Notes under the pieces: generated by a model | Database searches by the model: none | What the model was told of the DNA's origin: nothing | Seen by the model: only the letters and a program-made list of their open reading frames with translations | Program-made: the position numbers and the translations under genes | Assembly (NCBI RefSeq): GCF_016920785.2 | Contig: NW_024609846.1 | Span: 114,690,831 to 114,754,830 of the forward strand | DNA length: 64,000 nucleotides | From: Ixodes scapularis | Taxonomy: Eukaryota > Arthropoda > Arachnida > Ixodida > Ixodidae | Reading direction: 5' to 3' | In this document: one piece after another, positions 53,931 through 64,000 of the stretch | Position numbering within the stretch: the first letter of the stretch is position 1 | How the letters are laid out: the number at the start of each line of letters is the position of its first letter

Positions 53931-56900
53931 TCTTATCGCGATGCCACAAACACGTGTGTGGCGCGCGTGCTAGGTTGTGGAGATTGCACACGGAAGGCTC
54001 CGGATTTGTAACATTGGAAAGACATACACCGGAGCTGCCCATGCTCTTCATTTTGCCAATTAGCATCTTACAGCATCGTTAAGCCGGTGCCACACTGCTT
54101 ATACACCATTGAAAAAGACGGTGTGAATACAGATTCGAACGCGAGTCACTACGAGATCCGTGCTTCGGATGCCGCGCGGCAATGAGTTCAAGGAGAAACT
54201 TGGCACGCGGCATTTGAACCACGGATATTGTGGTTCGAAGAACAGAAAGACCGAAAGAATACTTTACGACACGTTGTATAAGCACCTCTAGAACAAACCG
54301 GCTCGTCTCTTCCTTTTTTTTTTTACATTGAAGTAAAATTAACATTTAAGCGTCAGCCCAACAGTTGCACTTTCCATTAAATAATAAATATACCTTATTT
54401 CACAAAACTCTCCGGAGGAACTATCGGCGAAAAACAAAATTGAAAAATATTATAAAAATTCGGGAACACTAATAAAAGAAACCGTTGAAGTGCCTCCTGA
54501 AATAATCCGCTGAAGCACGAAAGCAACTGAAAAGTGTACACGCGAAGCGAGCCAACGGAAAAAAAAAAAAAAAACAACGTAAACTGATAAGTTGTGGCGT
54601 CACTGTTATGTTACGAAACAATCGAAAGTTCGAGTTTATTTCTATCTATACACGGGGCTCCGGATAGGCGAGACGCTTCAACGTTGGGTTTGACGCAGGA
54701 GCTCACTTTAATGACCCTCGAGAGGATTTCCCCTGAGCCTAGTTGAGGAGATATACAGGAGCGGCAACGGCATTGCTGCACAGGCAATGTCTTCAAGGGC
54801 CTACAGGAGAAACGGAGCTCCGGTGCCATCTTGAGCACGCACACCATTAATTTAACGTCGAAGGTTCACCTAATTGCATCCTATACCTCTCTGTCGTTTC
54901 CTTCTGATCAAGAAATATAAATATATAACCCTGAAGGATGTCTAGATTCGAGTGGGGTACAGGAGAAGGCTTCCTTTTTTCGAGTTCAATGTACGGTAGA
55001 GTCGTTTCGCCTATCCGTGGTGAATTATAATAGCGCGTCATTTGCTCGCTTTTCCGCATAAATAAATAGAAGCAAGAAATAAAAATAAAGAAGGAAGACT
55101 TTTTTTCTATTTTGAAGATTTTATTTGGAGAGTAAAATGAGGCTTCGCCCCTCCGCAATCTCAAGCGAAGAAGCAACGGGTGATTAACGCAAGAGCGGTT
55201 TTAAAACTCATAACCATCTCAAAGGTGAGAAACAATAAAGAACTAAAAACTAAATTGCTTTCCCTTCTATTCGATAAAAACTCCAATTGCCACTTAGAAG
55301 CGCCGCGAACCCGAGCGTATGGAAATAAACGCAACGCAAACTCTACCGGGTAAGAAACGAAGTAATTTTAATTTTAAATGGCCAAGAAGATAAAACACAA
55401 CATATGCGTAAAATGTATAAAAAAAAGTTATGGACGGCCTTATTCCCAATGAGCCTTAGGCGAGGAATAAAACAGCCGTGACGGTGGCGACCAGGAGAAC
55501 GGCTCCCCTTATTAATTCCGGATTGCAATTAATGAAAAGGTTTGCAAATAAGGGTCCTCGGATATTCGTTAATAACGCCCGCGAGTCAGCTGCATTACGG
55601 TAGCATCGCCATAAGACAGATGTGGAGGAGAGCCATCACCCTCGACGCCGCTTGAGCCGCCCAAGATTGGAGGACAGCCGAATCGTGCTGACACTGCGCC
55701 CGAGCTGCGAAACGAGTCAAGGAACAAGATAAAGAAGCACGTATACAAAATAAAAAAAAAAAAGAACGGAAGAAAGACGTTCACCAGCTTGTTTCAGCCC
55801 TGACATCTTGCTCGTTATATGCAGCGCCCCAGCGAACGACTGAGCAGAGAGAGAGAGAGGATTAGTAAGGCCATCTAAGATGACCTCAGATCTTCAGGCG
55901 CAACATATTACCCGCAATGATTGCACCTCGGCATTCAAACCCTCGATCCGTCATCAAATTCGTTTGTTCGCTTGTTCAAATTCGTTCGAACTCCACAGCA
56001 TACAAGGGAACAGCGTAGTTGGAGGTCTCTCGAAAGCTCCGAGGACATAAAAGCACACCATCATCAACAGAAAATTAACTTGATCTTACGTGCACAATTT
56101 GATCTCGTAGAGTCACCGATGTGCCGGCCTGTCTGTAACGGAGTGTTGAAAGTTTGCACTCGCGTGCAACACAATTCCTGCATCTGTGAACTCTCCACTC
56201 GGATGTATCATACTTGCAAAAGCGACACTGTAGGAGAAAACACACTAAGCGTCGCAGCTTATTTGCATCGTCTTGCATGTGTATACTCATCACATCATCA
56301 TGTTCACTATACGCGGCACCGCGGGCTTTCATGGTACGGGCTGCTGCCTTTCCGCAGTACCGCGGTTCTCCAGAGCCAAAAAAGTGAAGACTAAAGACTA
56401 GAGACATATGAGTCTAGAAAAAAACAGTGCAAAGGGATTAAGTTCGGCAAAGTCGTGAGGTCACCTTTAAATAGCGCGAAGAGAATCTCTAATTCAAACG
56501 GGCCCAATAAGCCAAATATTTTAAGCAAAACTAAAAAAGAATTGAATGGATTCTATTCCAGATTGCTAATTACCACTTTTCATTCGTATCTTCACGTTTT
56601 CCGCGATCGAAAACTTTCACCTAAAAGAATTATATTTTTGTTTCAAGTGCTAGTTTCTCCATTTATTTTCAGTCGCTGCTTGATACAGCCTGTGCGTTAC
56701 ACAGCTACTGGTTCGACTGTAGAAAGTCTGAGAAGGCAGTCATTGGATAAAACGATGGGGAAGGCAATTTCTTAACATACTGCTCCTCAGTTCTGCTCTT
56801 TTAATAGTGGCCTTTGCGCACGTCTCATAAATGCTTAACGCGTCTCTCGGTCGTCAAAAGACCTCCAAGCGATCAATTTGATTTTAGAGAAAGCGCGCAA

Positions 56901-57018
56901 ATATTCGGAAATATGTCCCGAATACCCGTTCCCCGGTCGAAAATCGGATACGTTCGAACCCAAAGCGCTGATGATCCGCTTCACCTCACGATGAACCGCA
57001 GAGCACGCAACGAAGCAT
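53931..57018. other. Unassigned stretch
   Basis: No gene is supported. At about 54118-54200 the minus strand has a GCGTTCGAATCTG box preceded by GCCGCGCGGCATCC, possibly a degenerate tRNA-like SINE head. Short A/T runs (54553-54573, 55750-55762) and a GA repeat (55847-55858) occur. Confidence 0.4.
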
Positions 57019-57155
57019 CTCAGTCAATAGAGCGTTGTGAGGGCATTACGTGACTACGCGCCCCTCTCCTCGCTGCGCTACGCCCGAAGGTCACGTGACA
57101 GTCGCTCTCCAATGAATTGGCCTCGATGGTTCGTATACATGCGCTGCTGTTCATT
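57019..57155. promoter_or_regulatory. Paired CCAAT/E-box module, copy D
   Basis: TCAAT (57024-57028), 18 bp, TACGTG (57047-57052, E-box with one change), 39 bp, CACGTG (57092-57097), 18 bp, ATTGG (57116-57120). The block AGCGTTGTGA before box 1 and CGTGACTACGCG after it match copy A exactly, as does the 45-bp E-box to E-box offset. A TCATTG at 57151 is near the position of TCCATCG in the other copies. Confidence 0.7.
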
Positions 57156-58610
57156 GTATTGGCGACGTGCGCGACTCGACACGTCGCTGTGGTCACCATT
57201 CGCGATTGGCCAAACATTCACTACGGCTTCTTTATTTTTCTAAAATTAATTTTGCTTTCATCGACGGAAATGGGAACAAAATCAGACTGCCAACTTTGAC
57301 GGTGTTGATTGAAGAATGCGATGACTCCAACCTTCCATCATACTTTTTACACACGCCGTCTAACTTGCGGTTCGCAACTGATGATAAGTATAGCCAGGAT
57401 TACAACTCGTGACGTCACGGCGGGGCAAATGCTGATGGTGACATCAAAGACGAAAGTCAGAAGAGGGCGCCACAGAATAGAATAGAGCTGGTGCACTAAA
57501 CGCCGAGATCAAAATGTTTTCCCAACAAAATAATAACGGTAAACTAAAAAAAAAAAAAAAAAAAGAATGACGCCGCAACGAGGGAATACAAAGGGGAACT
57601 ATACAGATATAGCAAAAGAAGGCGACAGCCAAGCTAGAACACGAGGACCAAAGGACCATGGAGGAGTAGGAGAAGGAGGAGGATGCGAACAGCCCAGAAA
57701 TGTGACTTGGAGCAAATTATGAAATGAATAACTTCTCGGGAAGAAAGGGGGGAGGAGAAGCAAGGAATGAGGAATCAGAAAAAGGAAAAAAAGGCCAGAC
57801 GGAAAAGGGAGGAAAGAGAAAAGGCTCGCACGCGCTTCCGCCTCGAGTTCTTATTGCACGGAATATAATGACCTGTCATTGCGCGTTCAGTAATCTTTCT
57901 TGAATCTCGGAACCTGGCAGGCAGAAATTACAGTGGAGAGGCGTTCAAGGTCGTTCCTCGAAACTCTCCTTTGAAAAAGCGTTTCATTGTTCCACGCATA
58001 CTACAGTGAATCCGTTTCATGGTTTGGAAAACATTCCAACGTACAGTGCGCGAAACTATTAGCGCGAACACGACTTCTGCGATTTTTTCTCTAATTCGAC
58101 TTCTATTCGGTATTTGCGGCCACGAAGTTTTACCGCTTAGGTTAGTATCCCATATTAGCACTTCGCATTAGGTTAGTTGTTTTAATGACAACCTTTTGAT
58201 TGTTGGTGCCGACGGCTCGGACAATCTCTAAGGCCATGCTTCTCTCATGACTTCCGAGGTTGTCCTGTCCAACGTTAGTCCTGCCCACGATCACGTTGCT
58301 GTTGTCGTCGTTGCGGTTGGTGTTGTTGTTATTATTGTTATTATTATTATTATTATTGCTGTTGCCGGTTTTCTGGCGTTCTAGCCTAAGAAAGCTTAAA
58401 GCGTTGGGAGTATATAAGAAAGCTTTCTCAGATGGTGTATTTTGTATAATTGTTTGAATGTTCGTTTGTCGAGACAGACTCAATAGAACAAAGTGTGTCC
58501 ATCGATCCATATCACTGTGGTCCACACTACAATGGCGGTCGTTAGCATGAGACGCCAAACTACGTCACTTTAAGGTGACTCTGGGGTTCCTTCCGGGTGT
58601 GTAGCACGAT
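57156..58610. other. Unassigned stretch
   Basis: No gene is supported. An A-run lies at 57547-57563, GA-rich sequence at 57660-57830 and a TTA repeat at 58322-58358, the last giving an Asn homopolymer on the minus strand. Confidence 0.4.
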
Positions 58611-58742
58611 TGCCCCGCGTGCAGAATCCCTGTCGCCAAAGCCCCGCGTCATTAGCCCCCCGTTTCGAAAACCCGTCGTCTCACTGCCCCGTCTCGTACT
58701 GCTCATGTGCCAAAAGCCCCGTTCTCGCTGTCCCCGCCCTAC
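58611..58742. repeat. Phased C-tract array
   Basis: GCCCC or CCCC blocks begin at about 58612, 58641, 58655, 58672, 58686, 58716 and 58732, i.e. at steps of about 14-17 or twice that, separated by GTGTC/GTCTC-A-rich linkers. It is a degenerate minisatellite with unit close to GCCCCGTCTCACT. The complementary pattern recurs at 61063-61175. Confidence 0.6.
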
Positions 58743-59248
58743 CCTCTTCGCGCTTCAACCATCTTTGTTCCATTTCTTAACCTAATCTGTTGAGGGTCTA
58801 CAATGTCTCTTTGAGTGGGACAAACAACGAAATACATAGCTTGCATGTGACGTCATTTGCGGTCATGTCAGTATTTTATGTAGCATGGTGTAAGGTGCGA
58901 AAAAACAACGGACAGAGGAAGAAGATACACACACACGTTCACCAACTAGTCAAACAAGTACTTCTACAGTATTTTATGCGCCGCGAGCGTTCAAAGCCGT
59001 GTTACTTGAACAACGCAGAAGTTGTAGTTCGAAGAAAAAAAGTAAGTTTGAACAACCGTCAGTACTTAACAATTGCGACACTTGCAAGCTCTCTATAAGG
59101 TTAACTTGAACCGCCGAAAAAACGTAGAATGACGTACAAGTGGCCAATTGCGTAAATCTGTATCCACAACAATGCACTTCAGTAGCCACGTATCCATCGC
59201 ACACGGCAAATTAGACTCTATCTACCCAAATAAACACGTTTTTTTTCT
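58743..59248. other. Unassigned stretch
   Basis: No gene or repeat is recognised. Confidence 0.4.
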
Positions 59249-59795
59249 TTTAGAGCGCAGCTCTCAGGCGCCTCCTTCCGGCTTGAGCGGCGTCGCCGTC
59301 GCCGTCGGCGTAACCGCGCGGTGCATTATGGGTAAATTTCCCCGCTAAATCTAGCGGAAAAATTTCCCCGCTAAATTTAGCGGAAAATATTCCCCGCTAA
59401 ATCTAGCAGAAAATTTTCCCCGCTAAATCTAGCGGAAAAGTTTCCCGGCTAAATCTAGCGGAAAAATTTCCCCGCTAAATCTAGCGGAAAATTTTCCCCG
59501 CTAAATCTAGAGGAAAAATTTCCCAAATTTAGCGGGAAAATTTCCCCGCTAAATTTAGCGGAAAAATTTCCCCGCTAAATCTAGCAGACAAATTTCCCCG
59601 CTAAATCTAGCGGAGAAATTTCCCCGATGAGTTTAGCGGAAAAATTTCCCCGCTACATCTAGCGGAAAAATTTCCCCGCTAAATCCAGCGGAAAAATTTC
59701 CCCCCTAAATCTAGCGGGAAAATTTCCCCGCTAAATCTAGCGGAAAAATTTCCCCGCTAAATATAGTGGGAAAAAAAATTTTTTTTTTTTTTTAG
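59249..59795. mobile_element. TTAGAGCGC-ended element, copy 3, with palindromic array
   Basis: Left end TTTAGAGCGCAGCTCTCAGG runs into GCGCCTCCTTCCGGCTTGAG, GTCGGCGTAACCGCGCG and TGCATTATGGG, as in copies 1 and 2. The rest is the 26-bp array at 59338-59771, then an A-run/T-run junction. No right-hand TTAGAGCGC terminus is visible, so this copy is truncated or ends in the T-run. Confidence 0.7.
59338..59771. repeat. 17-unit array of a 26-bp palindromic repeat
   Basis: Units of the form TTTCCCCGCTAAATCTAGCG plus GAAAAA start about every 26 bp (59339, 59366, 59392 ... 59752). Each unit holds CCGCTAAATTTAGCGG or a one-base variant, a perfect or near-perfect 16-bp palindrome. One unit (about 59522) is shortened. 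Substitutions cluster at the palindrome centre (ATCT versus ATTT). Confidence 0.97.
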
Positions 59796-61062
59796 AACGA
59801 CGTAAGGAGAATGGAATATGTGTTTGGTGCTGTGAAAAGTATGGCACCATGAGCTGCATGTTAACGGCTTTGACAAAACCCACTTCGTCGGGTGAATCCG
59901 CGCGTGCTTCAGTGTCGACGAAAGCTTTGGTTCAAAGCTTATCGATAAAAGCCATCACTTGAAATGCTTTGCCATGTGACTGATATATTTTCTGCTTGTT
60001 TTCACTCCATTCACGTCACAGGACGTGAATCTGTTTAGCGCACGCCTGAAGAACGGGAAGTTTTGACCAGTTACTCCTTACCTGAATACCGGGCATGGCA
60101 TGATTACGTTACACAAGGTCGCGTGCACAGGTAAGGGGACATGCAAGCGAAAAAAAGGAATATTTTACGCACACACCCCAAAAAACAGATTTAGGGTTTT
60201 ATGACGTTTTATTATTCATAAACGGTTATATCTGATGTAAAAAAGAAAACAGTGCCGGTTATCTACGCGAAATTAGTCAAATACGCATTTGAAGACCTCC
60301 GGACAACCCAAAACGGCATGAACTTGAGCCATTTTCATCTGCGTGGTTCTTCAAGTTCTGACGTCGCCCACCATCACATTTACGCTAACAAGTTGGCCTT
60401 GTCGTCTCCTCTACATTTCAGCCTTCTCTGGCTCATGGAAATTATTTAACCAAGTAATATTTTTCGCACCGCGAAGGTGTACAGCTACACATCTATGGGG
60501 TAACATTCAAACGCGTTTTTCTTCTATGTCATTTTGGGGCATCTTGACAGTTGGTGTAAAATAATTTTTATTCTTAATACTATCCTGTCACAACTAAATT
60601 TGGCGTGCTTACACTTTAGAATATGTGAAATGCAACTATCTAGGTTTGGTTAGAATAAATATTGTTTTATATATATGGAAACTTTAAGGAACGTTTGCTA
60701 TCCCTTTGAAATGGCATTATCGAGATTTTTATTTATTTTAAAATGAAGAAGCGTCGCACACATTATTTCTTTTATTCATTGCACTCAGTGGTTTAAAAGG
60801 ACCAAATCAGTTTATTTCACGAGGCTTTGATAACTGTGTTGCCTTGCCTCCCAAGTGCACAAGAACATGACTTTTTTCTGCATGTACATTGCATTGAGAA
60901 CCTAAAAAATATGCTATATAATATCTGACACAGCATTTATAAAGAAAAGATTATGTATCACGAACTATTTTTTTTTAATTTCAACATCGTAAATAATAAT
61001 AAAAATTAATTGAAAGCAGAATGCTTCGCCGTCCGATTGAGGACCCGGCCACCGTGTGGCAC
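59796..61062. other. Unassigned AT-rich stretch
   Basis: No gene is supported. TTCACGTC-ACAG-GACGTGAA at 60010-60029 is a perfect 8-bp stem. Frames at 60252-60564 are anonymous. Confidence 0.4.
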
Positions 61063-61175
61063 GGGGTGTTCTCGTCGTGGGCTCCGAAGCAGGGGCTTTT
61101 GAAAGCGAAGCAAAAAGGACGGGGTGTTTGCCGCGGGGCATTTGACACGGGGTTTGCGACATTGGGTGCTTTCGT
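61063..61175. repeat. Phased G-tract array
   Basis: GGGG or GGG blocks begin at 61063, 61079, 61092, 61121, 61135, 61149 and 61164 (steps 16, 13, 29, 14, 14, 15). Linkers resemble TTTGACAC and TTTGCGACATT. On the minus strand the unit is about GTGTCAAATGCCCC, comparable with the plus-strand array at 58611-58742. The plus-strand frame through it is not evidence of a gene. Confidence 0.65.
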
Positions 61176-62334
61176 GCACCACCCCCTTCCGGTACCACTT
61201 GGCGAAGACGTGGGCCTTCGTATTCTATGTTTGGTTTAGCGTTTCCCGCCTGGCAGCTAACGAGCTGTGCAAGCCAGCTAATCAAAGAGAAGAAATGTAT
61301 GGAAACGTCGGAAACAATATAAGTACAACACGGAAGGTCTAAACACAAAATATTTCCTGTAAAAACGCTGGATAACGTTTGCTCCATATGTATTTGCTTC
61401 GTGTTAAAAACACATATATATATGTATATATTTTAAAATTATACACTGTGTTTTGGAAAAGGCATTAAGATACAAAGGCCATTTCTGTTCAGTGTAATTA
61501 GTAATACAACCGTTAGGCTATGCAAGCTAGCGCCCGGAAGTAAAGCATGGAACTACTGCGTTTAATTAACTTTAAGGTACGTACAAGGACCCATACATAA
61601 AGACCACCGCGCTTTAAAGAAATTGGCACACTTTTTTCTTTTTTTTTACGCTATCCGATATATTATTTATAACATAACAATATACGATTCGTTTGCTCGT
61701 TCGTAAGATATACTAAAAAACAACTTTGGCAAAGACATCAACTTAGGATGATGATGTCAAACCTATATTAACCACATAAAAAGGGTGCAAACAAAATCCC
61801 TTCGCGCTCGGCTCGTGAAAAATACAAATTCGCATTTTTGCCCTCTCATTAGTGCGCCCTTGCGCAACGAAACAAAACGAAAAATCCTGCACGTGCATAA
61901 AGGTCGATAGAAAAGAAGAAAAGAAAAAGAAACGGAGGACAAAGCCACATGGAAGTTAAGTGGATATAGATCGCTCCAGACATGGTCTGTCTGCAACACG
62001 TCAGCCAGTCGCGTCACCGGGGTGAAATACCCACTCTCGCCGCTAATCATCCCGAAACACGAAACGAAAACGGGCATCGTCGGTGTGGAAAGGGGGAAAA
62101 GAGGGGAAAAGGGGGGGGGGGGGGAAGAGAGCCCACGAATAATATCAAATTCTCCAGACCATCCTCTCCGTGGTGTGGATATTGTTGTTCCTTTCGGGGG
62201 ACGCCGTCGGCTATCTGGCTCAGGAAGCCCGCATGCTCGGTCGGTTGTAGGGTTGTAGGTAACTCTATCGTCATTCTGGGACTCGCGTTTCGACCACCGC
62301 AACACGCAACACCTGTCACGAAAAAAAAAAGTGT

Positions 62335-62365
<31 letters not shown>

Positions 62366-62842
62366 GGAGGGTCTTGACGGCAGCACGCCGGAGTCGGGTC
62401 ACGCACTGCCGGCCGCTGGGAGTCCCCCTGCGGCTACCCGAAGGTAGTGTGCCTAGAATACAGAGTGTTTCCCGTTGCTCGATCGAAGCCACGTGGCCCA
62501 CTTTCCAGCTTGCCACGCGACAACTCGACGCATGCGCACTCGTGAACAATCTCTGCGCGGGAAGCGTCCGCCATTAGATTCCGAAACGCTCTCCGTAGCT
62601 TGAGTTGCTCTCCCCTTTGAAATCTAGTCTCTCTACCCGAAGGCGTAGCAGCGGCAGCGTCTGGGGGCTACGGCGCGGTGATTAGATATCGGCGGGGAAT
62701 GTCCGCGAACCTGCGAAGGTTTGAGTTGCTGCCAAACTCGACTTTCCTTAAACGCGTGTATCGCTAGGTTCGAAAAAAAAAAAAAAAAGAAGTTTCAGCT
62801 AAAATTTGATTTTTGCGCACATGCGCAAGAAAAAAAAAAGGT
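61176..62842. other. Unassigned stretch with G-runs
   Basis: No gene is supported. A G-run lies at 62110-62123, a GT tract with a long G-run at 62330-62367, and CpG-rich sequence at 62380-62720. Confidence 0.4.
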
Positions 62843-62917
62843 GGATGGATGGATGGATGAATACGGCTGAGCCCTTTGGATCGGGCGGTAGCTTACGCCA
62901 CCTAGCCATTTTGTTTT
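62843..62917 (-). mobile_element. Retroposon 3' tail with GGAT repeats, copy 2
   Basis: GGATGGATGGATGGATGAAT, ACGGCT, GAGCCCTTTGGATCGGGCGG and TAGCTTACGCCACCTAGCC repeat the order seen at 7520-7590, with one extra GGAT and the same GCCC/GGGC hairpin. It is preceded by an A-run (62829-62839). Confidence 0.65.
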
Positions 62918-64000
62918 ACTATTTAAGGTGAAAAGCATGAGGTAGCGCCACCTGGCGGGGCAAACGTGCAATATTTGCTCGGCAGATTGTTTCGTCGTTT
63001 CACATTATCAAGCTAACTAGACATTTTTAAAATGTGCATATCTTTGACGCACAAAAATGTCAGGACGAAAACTAGCTGGTGAAGGTTGAACATATTTTAA
63101 GACGAGTCTGTGCGTTGGGGGGTCGCCCTTCATTTTCTTCCTCATTCACGGGTTTTTGTTTTGTTTTTTTCTTAAAATACGTATCTTTGGTTTTCGTATT
63201 GTGTGAACATTGGCAACCATTTTATAAAACAAAAATAAAAATAAAATGAAACAAACTAGTTTAAGTAAAGCTTTTTAGCCAAAATTAAAAGTTTGTGCGT
63301 AGAAGTCGGGCAAGACTGTTTATTGGTCAAACTTCGTCCAATTTTGCTTAGAAGTTCGAAGGTTTGCCGAACCAGAGGAAGCTCGAGGTTCGAACGAAAG
63401 TTCGCGCCGAAAACAAGGAGAAGCGCGCGACTCACCGAGTCTCCAAGGGAGACACGTACGTCATATATACTACAGACCTAGAGCCACAAAATACGTACAC
63501 GCTTAGATTACCGGCTTTCCTTTCTCCAATATTCTGGGCTGCGCCGCCATTTTGGTTCTTAGCGCAGAGCGGACGCAAGTACGATAGTAACTATTCGAAA
63601 ATGCCACTCCCTGAGCTTTAGAAAACACGGCGTCGGGAAGCTCGGGTGATATCGTATTACTCTGTCGCAGACTGTCTTACGATTTCTGAAGGATGAAAAA
63701 AAAAAAAAAAAAAACGTTCCTTGAGATTTCAGATAAAGCTAGGGATACTAACTGCCGACAATGATCTTAGGGACCAAGATGGATGAAATACCGAAGCCTA
63801 CACCCTTTTTTTTTTTTCGTGGCTCTAATGTAGTTTTTTAACATAGAGCTGATGGAAGGAGCCATCTCCGGAGTTTCTGCAACTGACGGATGTTTCGATC
63901 ACTTTCCGAAACGGCAAATACGCGCGTCCTGCAGACTGCGAAAAGAGGGTACACCCACTGGAACGTTCCAATAAGGAGCTTGTGGCCGGTGACACGTTCA
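62918..64000. other. Unassigned right end
   Basis: No gene is supported. TAGCGCCACCTGGCGG at about 62945 resembles an insulator (CTCF-type) site. A-runs occur at 63697-63714, a T-run at 63806-63818, and AT-rich repeats at 63226-63250. Confidence 0.4.

Noticed and set aside
54118..54200. Possible minus-strand tRNA (GCGTTCGAATCTG box)
   Set aside because: The arms do not pair into a cloverleaf; at most a decayed SINE head.
57444..57659. Small hydrophobic minus-strand frame
   Set aside because: Much of it derives from an A-run read as a Phe homopolymer.
59338..59771. CRISPR-like array of regularly spaced repeats
   Set aside because: Units are contiguous 26-bp repeats without unique spacers, and the surrounding DNA is eukaryotic and transposon-like.
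61763..62386. 207-codon minus-strand frame
   Set aside because: It begins in the GT/G-run tract (Pro and His-Thr repeats), crosses a second G-run and has no domain.

Overview
The window looks like intergenic DNA from a large, repeat-rich arthropod genome, most likely a hard (ixodid) tick. The basis is mixed. Directly visible are sparse open reading frames with no compact gene layout, many microsatellites and homopolymer runs, and very many short inverted-repeat elements. From memory, without a search, three retroposon-tail motifs (a GGAT-repeat tail followed by a CCCTTTGGATCGGG hairpin, a GATGAT tail followed by a CATCCCC/GGGGTG hairpin, and a tRNA-headed SINE body) resemble repeats common in tick sequence. 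No complete protein-coding gene, true tRNA, rRNA or intact transposase was recognised. Most long ORFs are chance frames through CpG-rich or repeat DNA.

Layout. 1-10 kb: a foldback with a leader motif (1.2 kb), a nested MITE pair (4.0-4.4 kb), a second leader/foldback (5.0 kb), a TTAGAGCGC-ended element (5.2-5.5 kb), three MITEs (6.1-7.1 kb) and a retroposon tail (7.5 kb). 10-20 kb: a TA-flanked MITE, the first copy of a CCAAT/E-box module (11.1 kb), a 345-bp tandem duplication (13.9-14.5 kb), and a gene-like patch at 15.3-16.6 kb with CCAAT and CRE boxes, a THAP-like zinc-finger fragment and a minus-strand exon candidate ending in AATAAA. A minisatellite and a 256-bp palindrome with tandem copies follow at 19.4-20.3 kb. 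20-30 kb: MITEs, a leader/foldback inside a larger element (24.6-25.3 kb), the second CCAAT/E-box module (26.2 kb), a 406-bp inverted-repeat element and a tRNA-like SINE. 30-36 kb: a hAT-type element with a perfect 8-bp target duplication, holding a second hAT element and a TTAGAGCGC element. 36-48 kb: MITEs, a retroposed 3' end, the fourth leader/foldback, a Harbinger-like element with a MADF-domain remnant (40.1-40.9 kb), two 321-bp MITE copies and the third CCAAT/E-box module with a TATA box (43.9 kb). 48-64 kb: SINE and LINE tails, two more hAT derivatives, the fourth CCAAT/E-box module (57.0 kb), two arrays of phased C/G tracts, and a 17-unit array of 26-bp palindromic repeats.

How the pieces relate. 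The architecture is that of layered non-autonomous transposons. Two recurring structures stand out. The first is a symmetric regulatory-looking module, CCAAT - 18 bp - CACGTG - spacer - CACGTG - 18 bp - ATTGG, at four loci; in three of them a TCCATCG motif lies exactly 57 bp from the second E-box. The second is a family in which a TGGGCGAGTTGGT-like leader sits within about 10 bp of foldback stems of differing sequence. Names of transposon superfamilies are inferred from terminal sequences and target-site duplications, not from database searches.
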